Shown here: positions 18,265 to 25,961 of the stretch, piece by piece | Layout of the letters: each line of letters opens with the position of its first letter | Position numbering within the stretch: the first letter of the stretch is position 1 | Source of the DNA: an uncultured Altererythrobacter sp. | GTDB lineage: Bacteria; Pseudomonadota; Alphaproteobacteria; Sphingomonadales; Sphingomonadaceae | DNA: 64,000 nucleotides | Direction: 5' to 3' | Assembly: GCA_947492235.1 (NCBI GenBank) | Contig: CANLLZ010000001.1 | Span: 744,001 to 808,000 of the forward strand | The notes under the pieces: generated by a model | The model's database searches: none | What the model saw: only the letters and a program-made list of their open reading frames with translations | What the model was told of the DNA's origin: nothing | Translations under genes and position numbers: made by a program

Positions 18265-18947
18265 TGGACATTGCCTTTCTTGATGCCGCGCCAGAGAGAA
18301 ATGGTTCCGGTCGCGGTATGGATACGATCGAGCAATTCGGCGTCTGCGAAAATCTCGGCGAGCAATTTCTCGACGGCTCCGTCGGCGCTCGGCTGGGTGT
18401 CCTTCACGCCGTCGAGAAGCTGAACGCTCGAACGGAACAGCGCGCGCATGACTGGAGCATCCTGCCCCATATAGTCGGCAATCAGCGCCATGCCCCCGGG
18501 GGCCAGCAGGTTCTCGATCTGCTCGAGGATCGCGCGTTTTTGCGAAACGGGCACCTGGTGAAGGACGAGACTGCTGACGATCTTATCTGGTTGCCAGCCG
18601 TCGGAAAGCTCGAGACTGTCAAGAAAGCCGTTGTGCCACCGGACCATATCGACTCCGGCACCGAATTTGCGCTGCGCGATCGCCAGCGCGGCGGGGTCTG
18701 GCTCAACGCCGATGAAGCCGGCTTCGGGACAGCTGGCCATCAGCGCTCTGAGCAAGGTCCCGGTGCCGCACCCGACATCGATGACCTTGTCGCCCGGCAC
18801 CAATACGGCCTCTTCGACGATCGCGCGGCGCCACCGGCTCTCGCGCGTAAAGATTGCGATCGCGCGGTCATAGAACGGCGTGAGCCAGCTTTTGCCCAGC
18901 GGCGGAGTGAACTCGCGTTCTTTTGACGGAACTGCCGCGCTTTTCAT
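18261..18947 (-). CDS. Class I SAM-dependent methyltransferase
   Basis: A 228-residue cytoplasmic enzyme with SAM motif I VIDVGCGTGTLL (about 54-65), acidic loop GVEPDP, motif IVSSLVLHQVP and LLAPGGMALIADY, typical of class I methyltransferases. The substrate is unknown; arsenite methylation is not supported because the Cys set of ArsM is missing. It is first in an operon with DUF411 and divergent from cnrYXH. The two promoters meet back to back, their -35 boxes forming an inverted repeat, so the gene is almost certainly a member of the metal-responsive ECF regulon. Confidence 0.85.
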   Translation of the reverse strand: MKSAAVPSKEREFTPPLGKSWLTPFYDRAIAIFTRESRWRRAIVEEAVLVPGDKVIDVGCGTGTLLRALMASCPEAGFIGVEPDPAALAIAQRKFGAGVDMVRWHNGFLDSLELSDGWQPDKIVSSLVLHQVPVSQKRAILEQIENLLAPGGMALIADYMGQDAPVMRALFRSSVQLLDGVKDTQPSADGAVEKLLAEIFADAELLDRIHTATGTISLWRGIKKGNVQ

Positions 18948-19000
18948 GCCATGGCTCCCATTCGACGCTGGTACATACCGCTGTTGCTACAGATATCTCC

Positions 19001-19030
19001 TCTTACGCGTCGCCAACCCGCAGCCCTCAA
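19001..19030 (-). promoter_or_regulatory. ECF-type promoter before methyltransferase-DUF411 operon
   Basis: On the minus strand, TTGAGGG (19024-19030), 16 bases, then CGTAAGA (19001-19007). Transcription should start near 18994, about 47 bases before the ATG. The -35 box pairs with that of the divergent cnrYXH promoter as the palindrome CCCTCAA-N9-TTGAGGG (19024-19046). Confidence 0.8.
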
Positions 19031-19039
19031 AAAAGAAAC

Positions 19040-19069
19040 TTGAGGGTTTGCGCGAAGTGTCGCGTATAG
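19040..19069 (+). promoter_or_regulatory. ECF-type autoregulatory promoter of cnrYXH-like operon
   Basis: TTGAGGG (19040-19046), 16 bases, then CGTATAG (19063-19069). Transcription should start near 19076, about 20 bases before the ATG at 19097. An ECF sigma reading its own operon is the usual arrangement in this class. Confidence 0.8.
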
Positions 19070-19096
19070 GAACCGTGCAACCGACAGGAGCAAGGG

Positions 19097-19393
19097 ATGC
19101 GTGAAAATCAGACACTCGATGCGATGCTCGGCACCATGGCCTCGCAGAAGGCTGGCGACGTGCCGCCCGACTTCATGAACGGCGTCTGGCAGCGCGCGGG
19201 ACAGCTTGGCGAAATTGTCGATCAGCGACGCAGAATGGCCTTGTTCGCCGGTCTGTTTGTCGTCGGGCTGGCAGCTGGCGCAGGGACCAGCGGATGGCCT
19301 TCCGAATATGGCGCTCCTACAGAAATTGTTGGCGAGAGCCTCGTTGGCGGAGAATCCCTGTCACCCGCTGCTTTGCTTCATGTGGGATCATAG
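19097..19393 (+). CDS. CnrY-like membrane anti-sigma factor (putative)
   Basis: A 98-residue protein with a cytoplasmic N-terminal 45 residues, one membrane helix (about 49-67) and a short periplasmic tail. Sequence similarity to known anti-sigma factors is weak. The call rests on topology and on the order membrane protein, periplasmic sensor, ECF sigma, which is that of cnrYXH in Cupriavidus metallidurans. It would hold the sigma factor at the membrane until the sensor signals metal. The ATG follows AGGAGCAAGGG and lies just after the ECF promoter. Confidence 0.7.
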   Translation: MRENQTLDAMLGTMASQKAGDVPPDFMNGVWQRAGQLGEIVDQRRRMALFAGLFVVGLAAGAGTSGWPSEYGAPTEIVGESLVGGESLSPAALLHVGS

Positions 19394-19396
19394 GCG

Positions 19397-19831
19397 TTGA
19401 AGAAGTTTCACCTTGTCCTCGCGGTTCTGCTGGCGGCGCTCGCCGGATGCCTCGGAGCGCTTGCCGCCGATCGCTGGTCCAACGACGATGCGGAGGACAG
19501 CCTGCACCAGTTCGTGCACGATGAACTCTCGCTCACGGCTGACCAGGAGGAGCGGCTCGATGCGCTCGAAGCGCGTTTCGCGGTAGAACAGGCAAGGCTC
19601 GAAGCCTCTGCGCGCGCAGCCAACGCACAGCTCGCCCAGGCAATGGAAACCGAGCACGAATACGGGCCCGAAGTCAGTGCCGCGATCGACGAGGTGCATG
19701 CGCGCATGGGCGAATTGCAGAAAGCGACCGTGCGGCACGTCTTCGATATGCGGGAAATTCTCGATCCCGATCAGCAGCTCCAGTTCGACCGGAAAGTGTC
19801 CGCGGCCCTCACGCGCGATCCGCGTGACTGA
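19397..19831 (+). CDS. CnrX-like periplasmic metal sensor
   Basis: A 144-residue protein with an N-terminal signal/anchor (residues 5-24) and an all-helical periplasmic domain of the CnrX/ZraP/CpxP type. His37, His41, Glu58, His114 and Met118 fall at a constant offset of five from the Ni/Co ligands known in CnrX (His42, His46, Glu63, His119, Met123), so the full metal site appears conserved. It starts at TTG, three bases after the preceding stop, the only suitable codon. It should bind metal and release the sigma factor through the CnrY-like partner. Whether it senses Ni/Co or copper is open. Confidence 0.85.
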   Translation: MKKFHLVLAVLLAALAGCLGALAADRWSNDDAEDSLHQFVHDELSLTADQEERLDALEARFAVEQARLEASARAANAQLAQAMETEHEYGPEVSAAIDEVHARMGELQKATVRHVFDMREILDPDQQLQFDRKVSAALTRDPRD

Positions 19832-19837
19832 TCAGCC

Positions 19838-20404
19838 TTGGCAGCGGTGGATGACACTTCGAACGCAGCGCTGATCGGGCGGGCAATAGCCGGTGACAAG
19901 CGGGCGTTCACAACTCTCGTCGAACATGAGATCGCCCGGTTGATCGCGCTTGCCACGCGTATGCTGGGTTCACCATCGCAGGCCGAAGATGTCGTCCAGG
20001 ACGGTCTCGCTTCGGTCTGGCTGACACGGCATCGCCTCGACCCGAGCAAGCCCATCGGTCCCTATTTGACGACAATCGTTCTCAACAAGTGCCGCGACAA
20101 GCTTCGCCGGAGGAAAGTTGCGGGCTTCCTTGGCTTGCCGAGCGGCCGGGAAGCCGACGCCGTTGCCGACGATGCCCCTAATCCCGAAAATGTTGCCGGA
20201 GCCCGCGAACAGCTGCGGCTGGTCCAGGTCGAAATCGGGCGCTTGCCGGTGCGGCTGCAAGAGGCGCTCGTGCTGGTCACTGTCGAGGGGTACAGCCAGG
20301 CCGAGGCTGCCGAGCTGCTCGGCACCACGGAGAAGGCCGTCGAGACGCGCATCTATCGCGCGCGCAACCGGCTGAAGGAGCGGTTCGAAAACTTTGAGGG
20401 GTAG
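19838..20404 (+). CDS. ECF sigma factor (CnrH-like)
   Basis: A 188-residue RNA polymerase sigma factor of the ECF group. Region 2 covers about residues 22-90 (SQAEDVVQDGLASVWL) and region 4 about 125-182 (EGYSQAEAAELLGTTEKAVE, the -35-binding HTH). The start is TTG 19838; GTG 19847 is an alternative. It lies six bases after the sensor gene. Its 3' end contains the -35 box of the copA promoter. It is the natural candidate for reading the five TTGAGGG-N16-CGTA sites in this island. Confidence 0.93.
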   Translation: MAAVDDTSNAALIGRAIAGDKRAFTTLVEHEIARLIALATRMLGSPSQAEDVVQDGLASVWLTRHRLDPSKPIGPYLTTIVLNKCRDKLRRRKVAGFLGLPSGREADAVADDAPNPENVAGAREQLRLVQVEIGRLPVRLQEALVLVTVEGYSQAEAAELLGTTEKAVETRIYRARNRLKERFENFEG

Positions 20405-20423
20405 CGCAGGTGGCCGCGTAAGT
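20394..20423 (+). promoter_or_regulatory. ECF-type promoter before copA/copB operon
   Basis: TTGAGGG (20394-20400), 16 bases, then CGTAAGT (20417-20423). The -35 box is embedded in the last codons of the ECF sigma gene. Transcription should start near 20430, about 23 bases before the copA ATG, so copA can be expressed both by readthrough and from this site. Confidence 0.78.
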
Positions 20424-20452
20424 GACGGTATACGCATTTTCAGGAGCCCCCT

Positions 20453-22261
20453 ATGCCAGCCGTTAATCGCCGAAAATTTCTTGGAACAGGAGCGGGGGGA
20501 ATAGGCCTGCTCGGCCTCGCCGGTGCAATGCCGGCATGGGCACGCGGTGCGAACATCTTGGCGGGAAACGCCCGCAAGGGGCTGGACGAGGTAGCTGGAC
20601 CGAATATCGACCTCACTGTCGCGCGATCAGCCTTCGCGACCGGCAACAGAAGCGGTGGAGCCATCGCCGTCAACGGCTCGATTCCCGGCCCCTTGTTGCG
20701 CTTGAAGGAAGGTACAACCGTCCGGCTCAACGTCCATAACCAGCTCGAGGAAGACACCTCGATCCACTGGCATGGGCTGCTCGTGCCATTCGAGCTCGAT
20801 GGCGTGCCGGGTGTGAGTTTTCCGGGCGTCAAACCGGGCGAAACCTTCACTGCGGAATTTCCGGTGCGCCAGTCCGGCACCTACTGGTGGCACTCGCATA
20901 GCGGCCTGCAGGAACAGGCTGGGCACTACGGCGCTATCGTGGTGGATCCGGCGGGGCCCGATCCGGTTCAGGCCGACCGTGAATATATCGTGGTGCTGAG
21001 CGAATTCAGCGAAATGTCGCCCCACACGATATTCGACAAGCTCAAAAAGGGCGAAGGCTACTTCAACTACAACCAGAATACCTGGACCGACGACTATCCG
21101 CTTTCGGGCGAGGATCGCCGTATGTGGGCCAGAATGCGCATGATGCCTACCGACATCCTCGATGTGTCGAGCGCTGCCTACACTTACCTCCTCAATGGTC
21201 ACGGACCGCTCGACAACCTGGAATATCTCTTCCGCCCGGGTGAACGCGTGCGGCTGCGCTTCATCAATGCCGGCGCCATGACCTTTTTCAATATTCGTAT
21301 TCCCGGCCTGCCGATGACCATCGTTCAGGCGGACGGGCAGAACGTCGAGCCGGTTGAGGTCGACGAGTTTCAGATCGGCGTGGCCGAGACCTATGACGTC
21401 GTCGTGACGCCGGGCGCGCAACAGGCATACACGCTGGTCGCTGAGTCGATGGACCGCTCGGGCATGGGTATTGCCACGCTGGCGAGCGCACCCGGCGCGC
21501 GCGCCGCCATTCCGCCGCTGCGCGATCCACCGCTCCTGACCATGGCTGACATGGGCATGAGCGGCATGGACCACGGCTCGTCTGGCGACGCCGGCATGTC
21601 GGGTATGGACCATGGAAGTGGCGGCGACATGGCAGGGATGGACCATGGTTCTTCCGGCCAATCCGAGATGGCAGGCATGGCCGGAATGTCGGGTATGCAG
21701 ATGCGGGATACCTCGCTCCTGCCACCCGATGTCAAGGTCGGTCCCGGTCTCGACATGGTCTCGATGAACCCGGTCGACCGTATGGGCGATCCCGGCATCG
21801 GTCTCGCCGATGTCCCGCATCGCACGCTCGACTATCGCAAGCTGCGCGCTCTGACGCCGCACCGCGAGGGCCGCACGCCGTCACGGCGAATGGAAATTCA
21901 TCTGACCGGAAATATGGAGCGCTACATGTGGTCGTTCGACGGCAAGAAGTTCTCCGCCGTCTCCGACGAGCCGATCCGTTTCGCCTATAACGAGCGCGTG
22001 CGCGTGAAGCTCGTCAACGATACGATGATGGCGCACCCCATTCACCTGCACGGTCATTTCTTCGAGCTGGTCAATGGCGCATCGGCCGATCGTCAACCGC
22101 TCAAGCACACGGTAATCCTGCAGCCGGGTGGCAGCGCGCAGTTAGATCTGACGGCGGACGAGCCGGGCGACTGGGCTTTCCACTGTCACCTTCTCTATCA
22201 CATGCATGCCGGGATGTTTCAGATCGTCACGGTCGCCAATCCCGACGGGAGCGAAGCATGA
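20453..22261 (+). CDS. copA: Multicopper oxidase, copper resistance protein CopA family
   Basis: A 602-residue periplasmic enzyme with a twin-arginine signal (NRRKFLGTG, cleavage near WARG) that should oxidise Cu(I) to Cu(II). Copper motifs are HWHGLLVP (domain 1), WWHSHSG, HPIHLHGH and, at 577 onward, HCHLLYHMHAGM, giving the T1 and trinuclear sites. A Met/His/Gly-rich insert (about 365-420, repeats of GMSGMDHG) probably binds extra Cu(I). AGGAG precedes the ATG. The next gene, copB, overlaps by ATGA. An ECF promoter lies just upstream. It is unrelated to the CopA ATPase that shares the name. Confidence 0.96.
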   Translation: MPAVNRRKFLGTGAGGIGLLGLAGAMPAWARGANILAGNARKGLDEVAGPNIDLTVARSAFATGNRSGGAIAVNGSIPGPLLRLKEGTTVRLNVHNQLEEDTSIHWHGLLVPFELDGVPGVSFPGVKPGETFTAEFPVRQSGTYWWHSHSGLQEQAGHYGAIVVDPAGPDPVQADREYIVVLSEFSEMSPHTIFDKLKKGEGYFNYNQNTWTDDYPLSGEDRRMWARMRMMPTDILDVSSAAYTYLLNGHGPLDNLEYLFRPGERVRLRFINAGAMTFFNIRIPGLPMTIVQADGQNVEPVEVDEFQIGVAETYDVVVTPGAQQAYTLVAESMDRSGMGIATLASAPGARAAIPPLRDPPLLTMADMGMSGMDHGSSGDAGMSGMDHGSGGDMAGMDHGSSGQSEMAGMAGMSGMQMRDTSLLPPDVKVGPGLDMVSMNPVDRMGDPGIGLADVPHRTLDYRKLRALTPHREGRTPSRRMEIHLTGNMERYMWSFDGKKFSAVSDEPIRFAYNERVRVKLVNDTMMAHPIHLHGHFFELVNGASADRQPLKHTVILQPGGSAQLDLTADEPGDWAFHCHLLYHMHAGMFQIVTVANPDGSEA

Positions 22262-23571
22262 AAATTCGTATTGCCAGCCTGCTCGCATCGGTCGCAGCCG
22301 GCTCAGTTCTCGCCTCCCCCGCGGCGGCGCAGCATGCCGGTCATTCGCCGGCGGAGCCGCAGCAAGGCGCCGAGGCGCAGGCTGACGCGAAGACAAAGTG
22401 CGAGGAGGAAGCCGAGCGCCATCGCGCGATGGGGCATCCGGTAGCAGATGGAGCATGCGAACCGGCTGCTCAGTCTGAAGCCGCCATGGACCACTCCGAG
22501 ATGGATCATTCAACCATGGATCATGGTTCGATGACCGCTCGGGACGGTCATTCGAGCATGACAATGCCGATTGACGCTGCCCGTCCACAGGCATCGCCCG
22601 AAAGTCATGAAGGAATGGATCACGGCTCGATGCCGCAGGGCAAGCCTGCCGAAGGCGCGATGGATCGTTCGCAGATGAATCACGGCGAGATGGGACAGGC
22701 GGAAGCCAGTTCGTCGATGGACCATGGGCAGATGGATCACAGCCAGATGAACCATGGGCAGACGCCTTCGCAGGACATGCAGGGCATGGACCATTCGGCG
22801 ATGCAGATGGGCTCGGATGCCGATATCCCGCTGTTGCCGCCTCCTCCAGAAGCAGGGAGCGGCCCAGCGCGCGCGGCGGTTGCGATCTGGGGCGAGGAAG
22901 CCATGAACGAAGCGCGGCGCGAACTTGTCCGCGAGACCGACGGCGGGATTCGCTTCTGGTTTCAGGGCGACAGGCTCGAATACCGCGCCCGCGATGGGAA
23001 GGATGGATATCTGTGGGACATCCAAGGATATTATGGCGGTGACATCGACAAATTCTGGTTCAAGTCCGAAGGTGAGGGCAGCTTTGGCGAACCCATAGAA
23101 GGCGCCGAGGTCCAGGCGCTCTGGAGCCGCGCCATTGCGCCCTTCTTCGATTTCCAGGCGGGTGTTCGCCAGGACCTCACCGCTCCGGAGCGCACCCATG
23201 CGGTGATCGGTATCCAGGGTCTCATGCCGTACCGCTTCGAGATCGATGCCGCGGCCTTCGTCTCCACCAAGGGCGATGTGACCGCGCGTATCGAGGGCGA
23301 GCTCGACCAGCGGATCACCCAGCGCCTTATCCTCCAGCCAAGGGCGGAACTCGCGCTATCGGCACAGGACATTCCCGAACTCGGTATCAGCGCAGGTCTC
23401 GACCGGATCGAGGCAGGTCTGCGTCTTCGCTACGAGTTCGCACGCGAATTCGCGCCCTATGTCGGCGTCTCCCAGGAGTGGCGGATCGGTCAGAGTGCCG
23501 ATTTTGCACGCGCCGCAGGGGAAGACCCTAGCGTGACGAATTACGTCGTGGGCATGCGATTCTGGTTTTAA
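22258..23571 (+). CDS. copB: CopB-family outer-membrane copper resistance protein
   Basis: A 437-residue outer-membrane protein with a signal peptide ending AAAQ. The first 200 mature residues are rich in His and Met with many MDHSxM/MDHGxM repeats (about 80-185), a copper-binding region. The C-terminal 230 residues form the CopB beta-barrel (GIRFWFQGDRLEYRARDG through a terminal Phe). ATGA overlap with copA shows coupling. CopB is thought to sequester or move copper at the outer membrane. Confidence 0.94.
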   Translation: MKIRIASLLASVAAGSVLASPAAAQHAGHSPAEPQQGAEAQADAKTKCEEEAERHRAMGHPVADGACEPAAQSEAAMDHSEMDHSTMDHGSMTARDGHSSMTMPIDAARPQASPESHEGMDHGSMPQGKPAEGAMDRSQMNHGEMGQAEASSSMDHGQMDHSQMNHGQTPSQDMQGMDHSAMQMGSDADIPLLPPPPEAGSGPARAAVAIWGEEAMNEARRELVRETDGGIRFWFQGDRLEYRARDGKDGYLWDIQGYYGGDIDKFWFKSEGEGSFGEPIEGAEVQALWSRAIAPFFDFQAGVRQDLTAPERTHAVIGIQGLMPYRFEIDAAAFVSTKGDVTARIEGELDQRITQRLILQPRAELALSAQDIPELGISAGLDRIEAGLRLRYEFAREFAPYVGVSQEWRIGQSADFARAAGEDPSVTNYVVGMRFWF

Positions 23572-23587
23572 GAGAAGGAAATATACA

Positions 23588-24148
23588 ATGAGGACAAGAC
23601 TATCCCTAAGCGCGGTCGCCCTGGCCTTGGCTGCAGGGGGCACTCCCGCCCTGGCACAATCCATGGACCATTCGGCGCATTCGGAACATTCGGTATCAAC
23701 GCCGATGGACCATACGGAGCAGGGCATGAACCATGCCGAGCATATGGCTGCGATGAACGACGACGTCGCTGGGGCAGAAGCGGTTCTGACATCATATCGC
23801 GATGCCCTGACGTCGCGCGATGCAGAGGCCATGGCCGCGCTGTTTGCCGAGGAATCCTTCGTTTACGAAAACGGCAAGGCGGAAGGCAGCTTCACGCATT
23901 ACATCGAGCATCACCTGGGACCGGAACTCGATGCAATAACCAGCTTCACCTTCGGCGAACCGACGCTCGCAGTCACCCGGATGGGACATATGGCTTATGG
24001 CCGCGAAACTTACACCTATCGGATCGAACTGGCCGACGGCCGCGTAATCGACCGCGAAGGGGTAGCGACCTCGGTCCTCGCCCATGATGCAGATGGCTGG
24101 AAGATCGTTCAGTACCATTCATCGTCACGCGCACCGCGTAACAACTGA
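23588..24148 (+). CDS. Secreted NTF2/SnoaL-like protein with Met/His-rich segment
   Basis: A 186-residue protein with a signal peptide ending ALAQ, a Met/His-rich stretch (about 25-58, MDHSAHSEHS and MNHAEHM) and then an NTF2-like cone fold of about 120 residues (DUF4440/SnoaL type, starting VLTSYRDALTSRDAEAMAALFAEES). It lies 16 bases after copB and is likely the third gene of the copAB operon. The NTF2 domain binds small molecules in relatives, and the N-terminal segment suggests copper binding. Function unknown. Confidence 0.82.
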   Translation: MRTRLSLSAVALALAAGGTPALAQSMDHSAHSEHSVSTPMDHTEQGMNHAEHMAAMNDDVAGAEAVLTSYRDALTSRDAEAMAALFAEESFVYENGKAEGSFTHYIEHHLGPELDAITSFTFGEPTLAVTRMGHMAYGRETYTYRIELADGRVIDREGVATSVLAHDADGWKIVQYHSSSRAPRNN

Positions 24149-24168
24149 TTTGATTGGGGGAACACCGA

Positions 24169-24903
24169 TTGGCGACACGCTCTTTCAAGCTGCGTCTGCA
24201 TGTGCTGGGCAGCAAGCTTCACAAATGGCTGGCGATCTTTGTCGGCGTCCAGGTGCTCCTGTGGATGATCACAGGGGCGCTGATGTCGTTCCTCGACATC
24301 GTAGAGGTCCGGTCCGAACATGTCGTTTCGCGCGCACCGGAGGTGTTGCCCGCTGATGCTGTCCTGCCCCAATGGCTCGATAGCAGGGAGGGGGTGGTTT
24401 CCCTTGCGACGCGCGCGGTCGGCGGCAGGGCCGTGACCGAGGTCCGTCGGGAAGATGGAAGCGTCACGCTCCGCGATCCGGAAAGCGGCATGCTCCTCTC
24501 GCCTCTTCCCGCCGTGAGCGCACAGGCCATCGCCCGACGTGCCTGGACCGGGCCGCGAACCACCATAGCGAAAACACTTTTCGTGGAAGACGCAGTCGGG
24601 ACCGAATTCCGCGGTCCGTTCCCGGCGTGGCAAATCACTTACGGCGATGTGGATAATACCCGCGTCTACATCGATGCATCGAGCGGCTCGGTGCTCGCTG
24701 CCCGCAGCGACACCTGGCGCTTGTTCGACTTTATCTGGGGGCTGCATATTATGGACTGGACGCAGCGCGACCGGATCAACAGCTGGTGGCTGCTATTGTT
24801 CGGGATCGGCGGGACAATCATCGCAATTTCGGGCTTTATCCTGCTTGCCAACCGGTTTCCCAGGATCAGGCGGCGGGCGAAACCTGTGCCGAATGCTCCC
24901 TGA
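24169..24903 (+). CDS. PepSY-domain membrane protein
   Basis: A protein of about 244 residues with an N-terminal helix (about 20-45, WLAIFVGVQVLLWMITGALMSF), a periplasmic region with PepSY-like repeats, and a C-terminal helix (about 208-230) after DWTQRDRINSWWLLL. The layout matches PepSY_TM proteins related to ferric-reductase-like membrane subunits. Two TTG codons are possible; 24169 is chosen because GGGGGA stands seven bases before it (the other is 24154). It is the last gene of the copAB group and ends 13 bases from a converging gene. A membrane reductase role is conjecture. Confidence 0.78.
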   Translation: MATRSFKLRLHVLGSKLHKWLAIFVGVQVLLWMITGALMSFLDIVEVRSEHVVSRAPEVLPADAVLPQWLDSREGVVSLATRAVGGRAVTEVRREDGSVTLRDPESGMLLSPLPAVSAQAIARRAWTGPRTTIAKTLFVEDAVGTEFRGPFPAWQITYGDVDNTRVYIDASSGSVLAARSDTWRLFDFIWGLHIMDWTQRDRINSWWLLLFGIGGTIIAISGFILLANRFPRIRRRAKPVPNAP

Positions 24904-24916
24904 AGCCGCTTCCAGT

Positions 24917-25423
24917 TTAATCAGGTTCGGCTCGGGCAAAGCGGACCAGAAGGAGCGTTAGCGCCGGCACGATCGTCCACATCGCAATCGGGATTAGCGC
25001 CAGTCCCGTCACTGGCTCGTGCGGCATCAACTCGCTGTAGCGCCAGCTCAGGAAACTGTTTGCCGGAAGCGATGTGGCGATCATTTCGACGGCGATTGCG
25101 ACGACAAGCCCGAAGCCGAAATAGATAGCATAGGGCATTTTGGCGGCTCTCCAGAGCCACGCGTGCCCGCCGCGCAATGCTGCAAGGCTGTAGGCTGTCA
25201 GCAGCATCACGCCATCGCCCAGGCTTGCAATGCCGCAGCGAATGGTCTGCTCATAAGGCTCGAGATCGCCCGGCTTGAAAAACGGCATCTGGAAGATCTC
25301 CCAGACGAACGCGATCAGGCTCCCGCAAAAAAAGATGAGCCAATGGGTTCTGGTCATGCTGCGGATACGCCGGAATGATGTGCGCAAGGAAATAGCAGCG
25401 GGCCGGAGTTCCACGTCCTGCAT
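24917..25423 (-). CDS. Four-TM hypothetical membrane protein
   Basis: A 168-residue inner-membrane protein with hydrophobic segments near 28-45, 68-84, 95-115 and 138-160. I recognise no family. The longest start (25423, with AAAGGCG upstream) is given; an ATG at 25357 (THWLIFF) would remove a basic leader and also fits a membrane protein. It follows a small cytoplasmic protein gene by 27 bases on the same strand, so the two probably form an operon divergent from the Met/His-rich protein gene. Confidence 0.65.
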   Translation of the reverse strand: MQDVELRPAAISLRTSFRRIRSMTRTHWLIFFCGSLIAFVWEIFQMPFFKPGDLEPYEQTIRCGIASLGDGVMLLTAYSLAALRGGHAWLWRAAKMPYAIYFGFGLVVAIAVEMIATSLPANSFLSWRYSELMPHEPVTGLALIPIAMWTIVPALTLLLVRFARAEPD

Positions 25424-25450
25424 AACGCCTTTGCTGCCCCAAAGCCTGGA

Positions 25451-25738
25451 TCAGTCACGGTCTTCGCGGCTCTCGGTCTTGGCCATGCGAGCAGCGCGTT
25501 CGAGAAATTTCCGCATGTCACCTGCTGCCAGTTCGGTAAGCGGATGTCGGCTCGCCTCAGGGCGCGGTTCGATCATGTCCGCTCGTTTCCTGATCTGTTC
25601 GATCTGTTCATCGCTCGCCCCGGACAAAAGGCCGAGAACTATGTTCTCGAGAGTTATGAGGCGAATGCGCATTTGCACCAGCTCGGCATGATCGGGCTCC
25701 GGGATATCCCAGCTGCCGTTCTCATTGACCGTGCTCAC
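25451..25738 (-). CDS. Small hypothetical cytoplasmic protein
   Basis: A 95-residue protein starting at GTG 25738 with a good GGAGAAG site eight bases upstream. It is predicted mostly helical, with a heptad-like stretch (about 18-55, VQMRIRLITLENIVLGLLSGASDEQ) that could be a short coiled coil. It has no signal sequence, Cys or Met/His cluster. No family recognised. It probably heads an operon with the membrane protein gene at 24917-25423. The ribosome site and the absence of a better overlapping frame support it as real. Confidence 0.6.
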   Translation of the reverse strand: MSTVNENGSWDIPEPDHAELVQMRIRLITLENIVLGLLSGASDEQIEQIRKRADMIEPRPEASRHPLTELAAGDMRKFLERAARMAKTESREDRD

Positions 25739-25880
25739 GACTGCTTCTCCGACGGCTCTGCTGGCACCATGATACTCCCCATTCGTCGTTATCGGCTTCT
25801 CTCAAAAAGGTGGCCGAAAAACAGCACCGCTGCAACCGGCCGTGCTTCGGCCCACCAGCCCCACCGCTGCTGCGGATTGT

Positions 25881-25910
25881 TTGAGGGGAAGAGATGGCGG
25901 CTGCGTAAAG
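25881..25910 (+). promoter_or_regulatory. ECF-type promoter before Met/His-rich protein gene
   Basis: TTGAGGG (25881-25887), 16 bases, then CGTAAAG (25904-25910). The predicted start of transcription is about 25917, 45 bases before the ATG at 25962. This is the fifth copy of the motif in the island, over 5 kb from the sigma gene. Confidence 0.78.
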
Positions 25911-25961
25911 AGGATGAATGCACACAGCATCCACCGCAAGACCGACGAAAGGAAATCGACC

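Noticed and set aside
18261-18947. Arsenite methyltransferase (ArsM)
   Set aside because: The conserved Cys residues of ArsM are missing, and no other ars gene is present.
22480-22800. Possible tandem repeat array or CRISPR-like structure
   Set aside because: The repetition is the MDHSxM/MDHGxM codon repeat of copB, not spaced direct repeats.
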